Shown: positions 26,206-36,914, counted from the first letter of the stretch. The stretch is 49,466 nt of DNA from Solirubrobacterales bacterium (GCA_025936755.1 JAICSS010000020.1:1-49466); one strand, 5' to 3'. The notes: generated by a model not told the origin, from the sequence alone. Numbers and translations: made by a program.

Positions 26206-27129
26206 ATGGCAACGCAGAAGGAAGTCAAGAACCGCATCGCGTCGGTCAAGAACATCAACAAGATCACGCGGGCGATGGAGATGGTTGCGGCGGCGCGCCT
26301 GCGGCGGGCCGAACAGCGGATCTCCGACATGCGGCCCTATGCCGAGGGGATGCGGAAGCTGACCCGCCGCGCCGCCGCCCAGGCCGGCGGCATCCCGCGG
26401 GTCCCGGTCCTGGAAGAGCGGGAGAACGTCAACCGGGTCGGGATCGTCCTCGTCACCGGCGACCGCGGCCTCGCCGGCGCCTTCAACTCGAACATCATCC
26501 GCGAGGGGATGCGGGTGGCGGCCAAGGTGCGCGAGGAGGGCGCCGAGCCCACCTTCGCCGTGGTCGGCCGCAAGGGCGTCTCCGCCCTGACCTTCCGCAA
26601 GCAGGAGGTGACCGACTCCTACGTCGGCTTCACCGACCGCCCCGCCTTCGCCAACGCGCGCGAGATCGGCGAGGCGCTGACCGCCCGCTACGTCGACGAG
26701 GACCTCGACCGGGTCGAGCTGATCTACAACCGCTTCGTCTCGCCGCTGACGCAACATGTGTGGCGGCAGACGCTGCTGCCGCTGCAGCAGGCCGAGGTGA
26801 TCGGCGAGGGCGCCGGCGACGAGGCCGCCGCCGAGGAAGAGGAAACCGAGGCGGAGAAGGCGCAGAGCCGCTCGGAGTGGGTCTACGAGCCGGATCCGGA
26901 GGAGCTGCTGGCGCGGCTGATCCCGGAGTACGTGACGATCTCGGTCTACCGGGCGCTGCTCGAGTCCGCGGCCTCGGAGCTGGGAGCGCGGATGACCGCG
27001 ATGCGCAACGCGGCGGAGAACGCCGAGTCGATGATCGGCGACCTGACCCTGGAGATGAACCGGGCCCGGCAGGCGGAAATCACGCAGGAGATCCTGGAGG
27101 TCGTCGGCGGCGCCGAGGCGCTCGGTTAG
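26206..27129 (+). CDS. atpG: ATP synthase F1 subunit gamma
   Basis: A 307-residue central stalk. N-terminal helix NRIASVKNINKITRAMEMVAAARLRRAEQ and C-terminal helix ASELGARMTAMRNAAENAESMI are highly conserved and form the rotating coiled coil. An insertion rich in Glu and Ala (DEAAAEEEETEAEKAQS) lies around residues 205-222 in the globular part, where actinobacterial gamma subunits often carry an extra loop. Nineteen bases follow atpA. Confidence 0.97.
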   Translation: MATQKEVKNRIASVKNINKITRAMEMVAAARLRRAEQRISDMRPYAEGMRKLTRRAAAQAGGIPRVPVLEERENVNRVGIVLVTGDRGLAGAFNSNIIREGMRVAAKVREEGAEPTFAVVGRKGVSALTFRKQEVTDSYVGFTDRPAFANAREIGEALTARYVDEDLDRVELIYNRFVSPLTQHVWRQTLLPLQQAEVIGEGAGDEAAAEEEETEAEKAQSRSEWVYEPDPEELLARLIPEYVTISVYRALLESAASELGARMTAMRNAAENAESMIGDLTLEMNRARQAEITQEILEVVGGAEALG

Positions 27130-28620
<1,491 letters not shown>

Positions 28621-28630
28621 GAGCTGACCG

Positions 28631-29044
28631 ATGGCGGCGGAGCACATGGTCGACGTCGAGGTCCTGACCCCGGAGGGCGAGGTCTGGAGCGGCGAAGCGC
28701 GCCAGGTCTCGACCCGGACCGAGGTCGGCGAAATCGGCATCCTCGCCAACCACGCGCCCGTCCTCGCGGCGCTGCGGCCGACCGAGCTCCGTCTCCACCT
28801 CTCCGACTCCGAGACCAAACGCTACGCCCAGGCCCACGGCTGGCTCCAGGTCTACGGCAACCGCGCCCGGCTCCTGCTCGAGGAGGCGATCCCGCCCGAG
28901 GACCTCGACGGCGGCAGCCTCAAAGAGCAGCTCGCCGACGCCGAGCAGCGGCTCTCCGAGTGCGAGGAGGGCAGCGCCGATCAGGCCAGGGCGCAAAAAG
29001 ACCGCGACCGGGCCGAAGCGTTTCTTTCGATCGCCGGGGGGTGA
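28631..29044 (+). CDS. atpC: ATP synthase F1 subunit epsilon
   Basis: A 137-residue subunit that ends the operon. The N-terminal beta-sandwich shows VEVLTPEGEVWSGEARQVS, GEIGILANHAPVLAAL and a helical C-terminal hairpin (LKEQLADAEQRLSECEEG). It contacts the c-ring and gamma and inhibits ATP hydrolysis. GGAG at 28620-28623 precedes the ATG. An M20 peptidase gene begins four bases later. Confidence 0.95.
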   Translation: MAAEHMVDVEVLTPEGEVWSGEARQVSTRTEVGEIGILANHAPVLAALRPTELRLHLSDSETKRYAQAHGWLQVYGNRARLLLEEAIPPEDLDGGSLKEQLADAEQRLSECEEGSADQARAQKDRDRAEAFLSIAGG

Positions 29045-29048
29045 GCCT

Positions 29049-30140
29049 ATGAGCGAGGAGCTCGTTGTCCTCGCGCAGCGGTTGATCTCGTTCGAGACCT
29101 GCGAGCCGGATGCGATTTCGGAGGCTGCGGGGTTCATCCAGGGGTGGCTGGAAGCGCGGGGGATCGAGACCAGGGGCGATGAGGTTCGGGGGCTGCCCGT
29201 GGTGATGGCCGAGGTCGGGCCGGAGGGGGCGCCGACGGTGGTCCTGCACGGGCACATCGACGTGGTCCCGGCGCTGGCGGGCCAGTTCGAGCCGAAGGTC
29301 GAGGGGGACAAGCTCTACGGGCGCGGCGCCTATGACATGAAGGGCGCGATCGCGGCGATGATGATGGTGACCGCGGCGATGGCCGAGCAGGACCGGGTGC
29401 GGGTGCGGCTGGGGATCGTCGGCGACGAGGAGTCCGAGGAGGAGTCCGAGCGCGGCTCCGACCATCTCGTCGACTCGGGGTTCACCGGCGACTTCGCGAT
29501 CACCGGCGAGCCGACCGACCTCCACATCGGGATCGAGGCCAAGGGGGTGCTGGCGCTGCGCCTGGAGGTGGCCGGGACCGCCGCCCACGGGGCGACGCCG
29601 TGGCTCGGCGACAACGCCGTCCTCAACGCGATCGACGTTTTCCGCAGTATCGAGTCGCTACCGTTTGCCCGGCACAGCTCCGAGCTCTTCGACCGGCCGT
29701 CGATCAACCTGGGGAGGATCGTCGGCGGCGACGCTCTCAACAAGGTGCCCGACCGATGCGCGATCGACGTAGACATCCGCTACCTCCCGGACCAGGATCC
29801 GCGGGAGATCCTCGCCCAGGTGCGCGAGCTGCGGGGGATCGAGGTGCAGGCGCTGCTGACGCGGCCGCCGGCGACCGTCGCCCGCGACTCGCCCTTCGTG
29901 CGGGCCCTGCGCACCTCGGCGACCGAGCACCACGACGGGGAGCCGATGAGCGTCGGCCGCGACGGCGCCTCCGACGCGGTCTCCTTCCTGCGGGTGGGCG
30001 TCCCGGCGGTCGAGTTCGGCCCGATCGGGGCGGGGCACCACGGCCCCGGCGAGTGGGTCTCGGTCTCCTCGCTGGAGACCTACCGCCAGGCGCTGGAGTC
30101 GTTCCTGCTGGCGATCCCGGACCGGCTCGGCGATGACTGA
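29049..30140 (+). CDS. M20 family metallopeptidase (ArgE/DapE-like)
   Basis: A 363-residue di-zinc amidohydrolase. The expected ligands are present in order: HGHIDVVPA, GRGAYDMKGAIAAMM, the catalytic GDEESEEE, ITGEPTD and a C-terminal GAGHHGPGEW. A lid domain with VAGTAAHGATPWLG lies between. Family members deacylate N-acyl amino acids (acetylornithine, succinyl-diaminopimelate) or cleave dipeptides; the substrate cannot be fixed here. The third-position composition is slightly richer in G than in the neighbouring atp genes. Its end overlaps the LCP gene by eight bases. Confidence 0.92.
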   Translation: MSEELVVLAQRLISFETCEPDAISEAAGFIQGWLEARGIETRGDEVRGLPVVMAEVGPEGAPTVVLHGHIDVVPALAGQFEPKVEGDKLYGRGAYDMKGAIAAMMMVTAAMAEQDRVRVRLGIVGDEESEEESERGSDHLVDSGFTGDFAITGEPTDLHIGIEAKGVLALRLEVAGTAAHGATPWLGDNAVLNAIDVFRSIESLPFARHSSELFDRPSINLGRIVGGDALNKVPDRCAIDVDIRYLPDQDPREILAQVRELRGIEVQALLTRPPATVARDSPFVRALRTSATEHHDGEPMSVGRDGASDAVSFLRVGVPAVEFGPIGAGHHGPGEWVSVSSLETYRQALESFLLAIPDRLGDD

Positions 30141-31785
30141 GCCGATCCCGGGCTGGACCCCGAAGAGGCCGCCGCCGAGCGGCGACGGCGAGCCGGCGCC
30201 GAAGCCGCGGCGCTTCTGGTGGCGGTTCCTCCTCGCCGCGGTCCTGATCGTCGCCGTCTCCGCGGCGACCACCGCGACGGCGAGCCTGCTCTACCTCGAC
30301 AGCATCGCCAACGCGATCCGGCCCGAAAACGACAAGCTGCAGAAGAAGCTGAACAAGTTCCTCGCCGACGCCGACGCCGGCGGCGCCCAGACCTTCCTCG
30401 TGATCGGCTCCGACAAGCGCGCCAACGAACAAGCCGACCCCGGCCGCTCCGACACGACGATGCTCGTCCGCCTCGACCCCGACCAGGGCCTGATCTCGAT
30501 GATGTCGATCCCGCGCGACCTCAAGGTCGAAATCCCCGGTTACGGGACCGGCAAGTTCAACGAAGCGTATTCCTACGGCGGCACCAAGCTGACCCTGCGG
30601 ACGGTCAAGTCGCTGACCGGGCTGCCGATCAACCACGTCGTCAACGTCGACTTCCTCGGCTTCGCCCAGGGCGTCTACGCGATCGGCTGCGTCTACACCG
30701 ACGTCGACCGCCGCTACTACCACTCCAACGAAGGCGTCCCGCCCTCCGAACAGTACGCCGAAATCAACGTCCAGCCCGGCTACCAGCTGATGTGCGGGAA
30801 GAAAGCCCTCGCCTACGTCCGCTATCGCCACACCGACACCGACATCGTCCGCTCCGCCCGCCAGCAGGAGTTCCTCAGCGCCGCCCGCTCGCGGGTCTCG
30901 CTTCAGGACCTCGTCTTCGACCAGGACGAACTGGTCGAGGCCTTCACCAACTACACGACCTCAGACATCAGCGACGGCAAGACCCTGCTGGAAGTCCTGA
31001 AACTGCTCGCCGCCTCGCGCAACTCGACGATCAACGAGGTCCACTTCCCGGCCGAACTCGGTCCCAGCTACGTCTACACGACCGAAAGCGCGCTCAAGGC
31101 GGCGGTACGGGAATTCCTCGGCGGCGAAACCGTGCAGGAGGCGAAGGCGGCCCAGCACCGGCGCCGCCGGGAACTCGCCGCCGGCAGGAAGCACAGGAGG
31201 CAGCACAAGCCGAAGCGGAAGAGCAAGCCGAAGAAGCCGAAGCTGGAAGCCGTGAAGGCCGGCAGCGACGGGCTCGTCCCGGCGCGCGAAGCCGGCGAAG
31301 CCGAGGCGAAGCTCGCCTCCCGCCGGTCCCGCGGCTTCTTCCCGGTCTACTATCCGACCCGGCTGCCCGAAGCCGCCCACTTCGTCGAAAGCGACCCCTA
31401 CGAAAAGGTCGTCGACCCCTACGTCTACAACATCAAGGACGAAGACGGGAACCGCCACCTCGCCTACCGGATGGTGCTGGTGGCGGAAATGGCCGACGGC
31501 GACCACTACTTCGGCGTGCAGGGGATCCGCGGCTGGTCGAATCCGCCCATCCTTGAGGATCCGAGCCTGACCAAGACGATAAACGGGCGTGACTACGACA
31601 TCTACGTCGACGGCGAAAATGTGAAAATGGTCGCCTGGCGCCGGGGAGAGAACGTCTACTGGATCTCCAACGACCTGCTGCGAACCCTCAGCAACGATCA
31701 GATGATCGGGATGGCGCGGTCGGCGGAGGTGATCGTCCCGAAGCAGAAGAAGAAGCGGCACGAGGCTGGAAGGAGCAGGGGATGA
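30133..31785 (+). CDS. LytR-CpsA-Psr (LCP) family phosphotransferase with an extra C-terminal domain
   Basis: A 550-residue membrane-anchored enzyme. A Pro-rich cytosolic N-terminus and one membrane helix (about residues 30-55) precede the LCP domain with GSDKRANEQADPGRSDTTML, SMMSIPRDLKVEIPG, KFNEAYSYGG and YVRYRHTDTDIVRSARQQ. LCP enzymes ligate undecaprenyl-linked polymers to peptidoglycan. After an extremely Lys/Arg-rich linker (about residues 340-375) comes a second globular region of about 150 residues (FFPVYYPTRLPEA to the end) of no recognised family. The stop overlaps ugd as ATGA, tying it to nucleotide-sugar synthesis. Confidence 0.93.
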   Translation: MTEPIPGWTPKRPPPSGDGEPAPKPRRFWWRFLLAAVLIVAVSAATTATASLLYLDSIANAIRPENDKLQKKLNKFLADADAGGAQTFLVIGSDKRANEQADPGRSDTTMLVRLDPDQGLISMMSIPRDLKVEIPGYGTGKFNEAYSYGGTKLTLRTVKSLTGLPINHVVNVDFLGFAQGVYAIGCVYTDVDRRYYHSNEGVPPSEQYAEINVQPGYQLMCGKKALAYVRYRHTDTDIVRSARQQEFLSAARSRVSLQDLVFDQDELVEAFTNYTTSDISDGKTLLEVLKLLAASRNSTINEVHFPAELGPSYVYTTESALKAAVREFLGGETVQEAKAAQHRRRRELAAGRKHRRQHKPKRKSKPKKPKLEAVKAGSDGLVPAREAGEAEAKLASRRSRGFFPVYYPTRLPEAAHFVESDPYEKVVDPYVYNIKDEDGNRHLAYRMVLVAEMADGDHYFGVQGIRGWSNPPILEDPSLTKTINGRDYDIYVDGENVKMVAWRRGENVYWISNDLLRTLSNDQMIGMARSAEVIVPKQKKKRHEAGRSRG

Positions 31786-33092
31786 GCGAGCAGAAGAGCA
31801 CCGTTGGGGTCATCGGAGTCGGCTGGGTCGGCCTCGTCACCGCCGCCTGCTTCGCCGAGCTCGGCCACCCGGTGATCGCCCGCGACATCGTCCAGGAGAA
31901 GGTCGACGCCCTCTCCCGCGGCGAGGTCTCGATCCATGAGCCCGGTTTGGAGGACCTGCTGCGGCGGAACGCCGAGCGCCTCGCCTTCACCACCGACATG
32001 GACGAGCTGCTCGCCGGCGCGAACCTGCTCTTCGTCTGCGTCGACACGCCCCCGACCTACTCCGGAGACGCCGACCTCTCGCGGGTGCGGGCGGTCGTCC
32101 AGGAGCTGCCCGAGGACAGCGACCACGTCCTGATCATGAAGAGCACGGTTCCGGCCGGCACCGGCGAGTCGATCCGCCGCGACGTGCCCGGCCTCTCCTA
32201 CGTCTCCTGCCCCGAGTTCCTCAAGGAGGGGACGGCGGTCAAGGACTTCATGAACCCCGACCGCGTCGTCGTCGGCGCCGACCCGGGCGACGAGTCGGCG
32301 GCTGACGCCGTCGAGGGCCTCTACCGGCCGCTCGGCGGCGAGATCCTCCGCACCGACGTCGCCAGCGCCGAGATGATCAAGCTCGCCTCCAACGCCTTCC
32401 TGGCGACGAAGATCTCCTTCATCAACGAGATCGCCAACGTCTGCGAGGAGGTCGGCGCCGACGTCGGCCAGGTCGCCACAGGGATGGGGCTCGACGAGCG
32501 GATCGGCAGCTCCTTCCTCCGTGCCGGGATCGGCTACGGGGGCAGCTGCTTCCCCAAGGACGTCAGCGCCCTGAAGATGCTGGCGGGGAACACCGGCTAC
32601 CACTTCCAGCTGCTGACCGCGGTGATCGAGGTCAACGAGCTGCAGAAGCGCCGCGTCGTCGGCAAGCTCGAGAAGCACCTCGGCTCGCTGATCGGCAAGC
32701 GGGTGGCGCTGCTCGGCCTCGCCTTCAAGCCCGACACCGACGACATGCGCGAGGCCTCGAGCCTGGTCCTGGCGGCGCGGCTGCAGGGCGAGGGGGCGGA
32801 GGTCGTCGCCTACGACCCGGTCGCCGCCGAGCGCGCCGCCGGCCTGCTCGGCACGGTCGAGATGGCGACCTCGGCGATGGAGGCTCTGGAAGGGGCCGAC
32901 GCCGCGGTGCTGGTGACCGAGTGGAAGGAGTTCGCCGAGCTCGACTGGGCCGCCGCCGGTGAGCGGATGAACCGCGCTCTCGTGGTCGACGGCCGCAACT
33001 TCCTCGACCCGGAGAAGTTGATCGAGTCGGGATTCGAGTACGAGGGTATTGGGCGAACCGTGAACTCACCGCGACCCGCCACCGCCCCCTAG
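31782..33092 (+). CDS. UDP-glucose 6-dehydrogenase family protein
   Basis: A 436-residue NAD-dependent four-electron dehydrogenase of the UDP-Glc/GDP-Man dehydrogenase family. Rossmann motif VGVIGVGWVGLVTAACFAELGH, STVPAGTGESIRRD, EMIKLASNAFLATKISFINE, the catalytic Cys in GYGGSCFPKD, and AFKPDTDDMREASSL. Oxidation of UDP-glucose to UDP-glucuronate is the likeliest reaction given the UDP-Glc-type N-terminus, though UDP-ManNAc or GDP-Man cannot be excluded. It is translationally coupled to the LCP gene. Confidence 0.92.
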   Translation: MSEQKSTVGVIGVGWVGLVTAACFAELGHPVIARDIVQEKVDALSRGEVSIHEPGLEDLLRRNAERLAFTTDMDELLAGANLLFVCVDTPPTYSGDADLSRVRAVVQELPEDSDHVLIMKSTVPAGTGESIRRDVPGLSYVSCPEFLKEGTAVKDFMNPDRVVVGADPGDESAADAVEGLYRPLGGEILRTDVASAEMIKLASNAFLATKISFINEIANVCEEVGADVGQVATGMGLDERIGSSFLRAGIGYGGSCFPKDVSALKMLAGNTGYHFQLLTAVIEVNELQKRRVVGKLEKHLGSLIGKRVALLGLAFKPDTDDMREASSLVLAARLQGEGAEVVAYDPVAAERAAGLLGTVEMATSAMEALEGADAAVLVTEWKEFAELDWAAAGERMNRALVVDGRNFLDPEKLIESGFEYEGIGRTVNSPRPATAP

Positions 33093-33111
33093 CGGCGCCC
33101 CGAACCAGTCA

Positions 33112-34095
33112 ATGCAGGCAATTGTTCTAGTGGGAGGCGAGGGGACTCGCCTCCGACCGTTGACCACACACGTCCCGAAGCCGGCGGTGACGCTGGTCGA
33201 CCGGCCCTTCCTCGCCTACGCGATCGAGTGGCTGGCCGGGCACGGGGTCACCGAGGTCGTCCTCGCCTGCGGCTTCCTGCCCGACGTCCTGCGCGAGGCG
33301 CTGGCCGGCGAGGAGGAGCGGGCGGGGGTGGCGATCACCTATGTCGCCGAGCCCGAGCCGCTGGGGACGGCCGGGGCGATCCGCTTCGCCGCCGAGGCGC
33401 TCGGCGACCGGCTCGAAGACCGCTTCTTCGCCCTCAACGGCGACGTCCTCGCCGACCTCGACCTCTCGGCCCTGCTGCGCGCCCATGGGGAGCGCGGCGC
33501 CAGGGCCTCGATCGGCCTTCATCCGGTCGAGGACTCCTCGGCCTACGGCCTCGTCAGCTGCGACGACGACGGCAGGGTGCTGGAGTTCCTCGAGAAGACG
33601 GGCGAGACGGCACCGGGGGAGATCAACGCCGGGGCCTACGTGCTCGAGCGCTCGGTGCTCGACCTGATCCCCGCCGGCCGCGCCGTCTCGATCGAGCGCG
33701 AGGTGTTCCCCCGGCTCGTCGGCGCGGGGCTCTGCGGGCTCCTGCTCGCGGGCTACTGGATGGACATCGGCACCCCCGAGCGCTACCTGCAGGCGAGCTG
33801 GGACATCCTCGAGCGGCGGGTCGAGACGCGGGTGCGCCCGACCGCCCCGGGCCTGTTCGTCGGCGCCGACGCGGCGATCGACGAGGAGGCGAGCGTCGGT
33901 CCCCGTGCTGTCGTCGGCGGCGGCTGCCGGGTCGAGCGCGGGGCCGAGGTCGAGGACTCGGTCCTGCTCGACGGCTGCACGGTCGGCCGCGGCGCGCTCG
34001 TGCGCGGGTCGATCCTCGCCCCCGGGGCGGAGGTCGAGCCCGGGGCGCGGCTGGTTGACGCGGTGGTCGGCCGAGATGAAAGAGTCCCGGCCTGA
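33112..34095 (+). CDS. NDP-sugar pyrophosphorylase, mannose-1-phosphate guanylyltransferase-like
   Basis: A 327-residue nucleotidyltransferase. The N-terminal catalytic domain has AIVLVGGEGTRLRPLTTHVPKPAV (pyrophosphorylase signature) and the metal-binding NGDVLADLD; the C-terminal quarter is a left-handed helix of hexapeptide repeats (SVGPRAVVGGGCRVERGAEVEDSVLLDG). It makes a nucleotide sugar from sugar-1-phosphate, probably GDP-mannose in view of the neighbouring mannose-type isomerase. No Shine-Dalgarno is seen before the ATG. Its stop overlaps the isomerase start by one base. Confidence 0.9.
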   Translation: MQAIVLVGGEGTRLRPLTTHVPKPAVTLVDRPFLAYAIEWLAGHGVTEVVLACGFLPDVLREALAGEEERAGVAITYVAEPEPLGTAGAIRFAAEALGDRLEDRFFALNGDVLADLDLSALLRAHGERGARASIGLHPVEDSSAYGLVSCDDDGRVLEFLEKTGETAPGEINAGAYVLERSVLDLIPAGRAVSIEREVFPRLVGAGLCGLLLAGYWMDIGTPERYLQASWDILERRVETRVRPTAPGLFVGADAAIDEEASVGPRAVVGGGCRVERGAEVEDSVLLDGCTVGRGALVRGSILAPGAEVEPGARLVDAVVGRDERVPA

Positions 34096-35081
34096 TGGGC
34101 AACCTGCTCGACGACGTCCTCGGCCTTCCCGACCAGCTCCGCGACGCCCTCTGGCGGGTGGAAACGGCGCGGCTGGAGCCGGCCGACTCGGCCGGGCTGA
34201 TGATCTGCGGGATGGGCGGCTCGGCGATCGGCGGCGACCTCGCCGCCGCCGCCCTCGGAGACCGGCTGACCAGGCCGATGGTCTCGATCCGCGGCTACGA
34301 GCTGCCGAGCTGGGCGACGCCGGAGTGGACGGTGCTCTGCTCGAGCTACTCGGGCAACACCGAGGAGACGCTCGCCTGCTTCGAGGCGGCCGAGGTGCTG
34401 GGGGCGAGGCGGTTGGTCGCCAGCACCGGCGGGCAGCTGGTCGAGGCGGCGCGGGAGGCCGGGGTGCCGGTGATCGGGTTGCCCGGGATCTTCCAGCCGC
34501 GGTTCGCCGTCGCCTACATGTTCGCGATCGCCGCCGAGGCGGCGGCGCTGGCGGGGGCCGGGCCGCGGATCCGGACCGAGATCGACGCCGCCGCGGCCTT
34601 CCTCGAGGTCCGGCTGGAGGAGCTGCGGGGACGGGCCGGAGAGGTGGCCGCGGCGCTCGACGGCGCCGCCACCGTCGCCTACGGCAGCGACCTGACGGCG
34701 CCGGTGGCGCGGCGCTGGAAGACCCAGATCAACGAGAACGCGAAGGCGCCCGCCTTCTACTCGGAGCTGCCCGAGGCCGACCACAACGAGATCTGCGGCT
34801 GGTCCCCGGATTCCACGCAGGGAGGGTTGGCCGCGGTCTTCCTCGGGGACTGCGACCAGCACCCGCGCGAGCGGCAGCGCTTCGAGCTGACCGCCGGCCT
34901 GATCGAGGCCGAGGGCGCCACCGTCGTGCGCTTGGAGACCGCCGGCTCCACCCGCGTCGAGCGCCTGCTCTGGGCGACCCTGCTCGGCGACCTCGTCTCG
35001 ATGGAGATGGCGAGCTTGCGCGGCGTCGACCCGGGGGCCATCGTCGCGATCGACAGGCTGAAGGAGGGCATGGCGGCGTGA
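34095..35081 (+). CDS. Bifunctional phosphoglucose/phosphomannose isomerase
   Basis: A 328-residue SIS-domain isomerase. ICGMGGSAIGGDLAAAAL begins the first SIS domain, LCSSYSGNTEETLACFE is the phosphate-binding serine loop, and the C-terminal KTQINENAKAPAFYSELPEADHNEICGW contains the catalytic Glu/His segment of the PGI/PMI family first described in archaea and common in actinobacteria. It converts fructose-6-phosphate into glucose-6- or mannose-6-phosphate. It lies between two sugar nucleotidyltransferases, overlapping both. Confidence 0.93.
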   Translation: MGNLLDDVLGLPDQLRDALWRVETARLEPADSAGLMICGMGGSAIGGDLAAAALGDRLTRPMVSIRGYELPSWATPEWTVLCSSYSGNTEETLACFEAAEVLGARRLVASTGGQLVEAAREAGVPVIGLPGIFQPRFAVAYMFAIAAEAAALAGAGPRIRTEIDAAAAFLEVRLEELRGRAGEVAAALDGAATVAYGSDLTAPVARRWKTQINENAKAPAFYSELPEADHNEICGWSPDSTQGGLAAVFLGDCDQHPRERQRFELTAGLIEAEGATVVRLETAGSTRVERLLWATLLGDLVSMEMASLRGVDPGAIVAIDRLKEGMAA

Positions 35082-36088
35082 GGGCGATGGTGCTGGCGGC
35101 GGGGCTGGGGACGCGGCTGCGGCCGATCACCTACGAGATGCCCAAGCCGATGGTCCCGGTCCTCAACAAGCCGGTGATGGAGCACATCCTGCGCCTGCTC
35201 GCCCGCCACGGCTTCACCGAGACGATCGCCAACCTGCACTGGTTCCCGGAGCTGATCGAGGGCTACTTCGGCGACGGCGCCGGTTGCGGCGTCTCCCTCG
35301 CCTACAGCCGCGAGGAGCAGCTGCTGGGGACCTCCGGCGGCGTCCGCAACGCCGCCGGGTTCCTCGGCGACTCCTTCCTGATCATCAGCGGCGACGCCCT
35401 CACCGACATCGACCTGACCGCGATGCGCGATTTCCACGAGTCCCACGACGGGATCGCCACCCTGGCGATGAAGCGGGTGACGGACACGAGCCAGTTCGGG
35501 GTCGCGATCGTCGGCTCCGACGGGCGGGTCCAGGGCTTCCAGGAGAAGCCGGACCCCTCCGAAGCGCTCTCCGACCTGGCCAACTGCGGCATCTACATGT
35601 TCCGCAAGGAGATCTTCGACTTCTTCCCCGAGCCGGGGACCAGCAAAGCGGCGGGGAAGGGCGACCCGCCCGGGTTCGCCGACTGGGCGATGGACGTCTT
35701 CCCGCGCTTGCTGGAGGGCGACGTCCCCTTCTACTCGCACGAGATCGACGCCTACTGGAACGACATCGGCAACCTCGAGGAGCTGCGCGAGGGCAACGTC
35801 GACGCGCTCACCGGGGCGGTGCGGGTCGATCGCGAGGGAGAGCTGGTCGAGGGCTACCGCAGCGGCGAGCGGATGGAGGGAGAGCCGGACCTCGTCGGCC
35901 CGGTCCTCCTCGCTCCCGGCTGCGAGATCGGCGACGACGTCCGCATCGACGGCCCGGCGGTGATCGGCGACAACGTCAGGGTGGGCGATGGGGCCCGCCT
36001 CAAAGAGGTCATCGCCCTGCCGAACGCCGAGATCCCCGCGCGGCAGGTTCTGATCGGCGCCATCGCCGGCGCCCGGCCCTCGGTCTAG
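35078..36088 (+). CDS. NDP-sugar pyrophosphorylase, second copy (mannose-1-P guanylyltransferase/glucose-1-P type)
   Basis: A 336-residue enzyme starting at GTG in a GTGA overlap with the isomerase stop; AAGGAGG at 35061-35067 supports this over ATG 35087. AMVLAAGLGTRLRPITYEMPKPMVPV and ISGDALTDIDL define the catalytic domain, and hexapeptide repeats near the end (LLAPGCEIGDDVRIDGPAVIGDNVRVG) a left-handed helix. It is distinct from the first copy, so the two may activate different sugars, for example mannose-1-phosphate and glucose-1-phosphate (the UDP-glucose needed by the dehydrogenase encoded upstream). Confidence 0.9.
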   Translation: MRAMVLAAGLGTRLRPITYEMPKPMVPVLNKPVMEHILRLLARHGFTETIANLHWFPELIEGYFGDGAGCGVSLAYSREEQLLGTSGGVRNAAGFLGDSFLIISGDALTDIDLTAMRDFHESHDGIATLAMKRVTDTSQFGVAIVGSDGRVQGFQEKPDPSEALSDLANCGIYMFRKEIFDFFPEPGTSKAAGKGDPPGFADWAMDVFPRLLEGDVPFYSHEIDAYWNDIGNLEELREGNVDALTGAVRVDREGELVEGYRSGERMEGEPDLVGPVLLAPGCEIGDDVRIDGPAVIGDNVRVGDGARLKEVIALPNAEIPARQVLIGAIAGARPSV

Positions 36089-36164
36089 GGACGGGGAGCG
36101 GTCGGGGAGGGGGTCGTCCGAAGCGCAGCCGAATTTCGCCACAGCCCGCTGTGGTCTAAGTCGG

Positions 36165-36914
36165 ATGCGCTTTCTGGCTTGGCTGGTCTCGCTGAGGGAT
36201 CCGACGAGGTCTCAGCTTCGGCACGAAGTTGCTTCACAAGATTTGCTTCTTGCGCGCCACGGGTGCGGATTTGCTCGGCAGGGTCGGGGCGTGGATCTTT
36301 TGCCGACGATCGGGGTGGCGCTGGTGCCGCCGTTGTGCGCGGCATGCGGTCGGAGCTGCCGGTCGGAGGCGGTGGTCTGCACCCGGTGCGGGCGGCGGCT
36401 GGCGGCTGCGGATCCGTTTTTGGGGAACGGGCCGGCGGGGTTGGATCGGGTCTGGTCCTCGGCCTCCTATGAAGGGGTGGCGCGGAACCTGGTGGCGGCG
36501 CTGAAGTTCCGGCGGTTGCTGCCGGTCGCCGATCTGATGGCGGAACGGATCGAGTGGCTGGCGCCGGCGCACATGCTGAGTGGGACGGTGGTGGCGGTGC
36601 CGCCGGCGAGCCCGCGGCTGCGGCGGCGGGGGTTCGATCCGGCCGGCGAGCTGGCCGCTGCGCTGGCGGCGAGGCTGGAAGCGCCGCTCTCCCGCTGCCT
36701 CGAGCGCCGGGGAAGCGGCCGGCAGGTCGGGCGGCGGCGGGCGGAGCGGGTCGGGCACCCGCCGCGGATCGGCGCCAAGGGCCCGGTTCCGCGCAGCGTC
36801 CTCCTCGTCGACGACGTGCTGACCACCGGGGCGACCCTCACGGCCTGCGCTCGCGCGCTGCGGACCGGAGGGGCGTCCCGTGTGGTTGCGGTGACCTTTG
36901 CCCGGCGCCTCTAG
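36165..36914 (+). CDS. ComF family protein, phosphoribosyltransferase-like
   Basis: Up to 249 residues. A treble-clef-like zinc site (CAACGRSCRSEAVVCTRCG) is followed by WSSASYEGVARNLVAALKFR, VPPASPRLRRRGFDPA and the PRPP-binding loop VLLVDDVLTTGATLTACARALR typical of ComF, involved in DNA uptake or processing of incoming strands. The region before residue about 45 is unlike ComF and less GC-biased, so the true start may be GTG 36291. No Shine-Dalgarno is clear. Confidence 0.88.
   Translation: MRFLAWLVSLRDPTRSQLRHEVASQDLLLARHGCGFARQGRGVDLLPTIGVALVPPLCAACGRSCRSEAVVCTRCGRRLAAADPFLGNGPAGLDRVWSSASYEGVARNLVAALKFRRLLPVADLMAERIEWLAPAHMLSGTVVAVPPASPRLRRRGFDPAGELAAALAARLEAPLSRCLERRGSGRQVGRRRAERVGHPPRIGAKGPVPRSVLLVDDVLTTGATLTACARALRTGGASRVVAVTFARRL

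Noticed and set aside
36089-36119. GGACG/CGTCC repeat after the second nucleotidyltransferase
   Set aside because: Five pairs across about 21 bases is too weak to call a terminator.
36139-36154. Small hairpin CCACAG/CTGTGG before comF
   Set aside because: Six pairs only, not followed by T residues and not placed near a clear promoter; not distinguishable from chance in GC-rich DNA.
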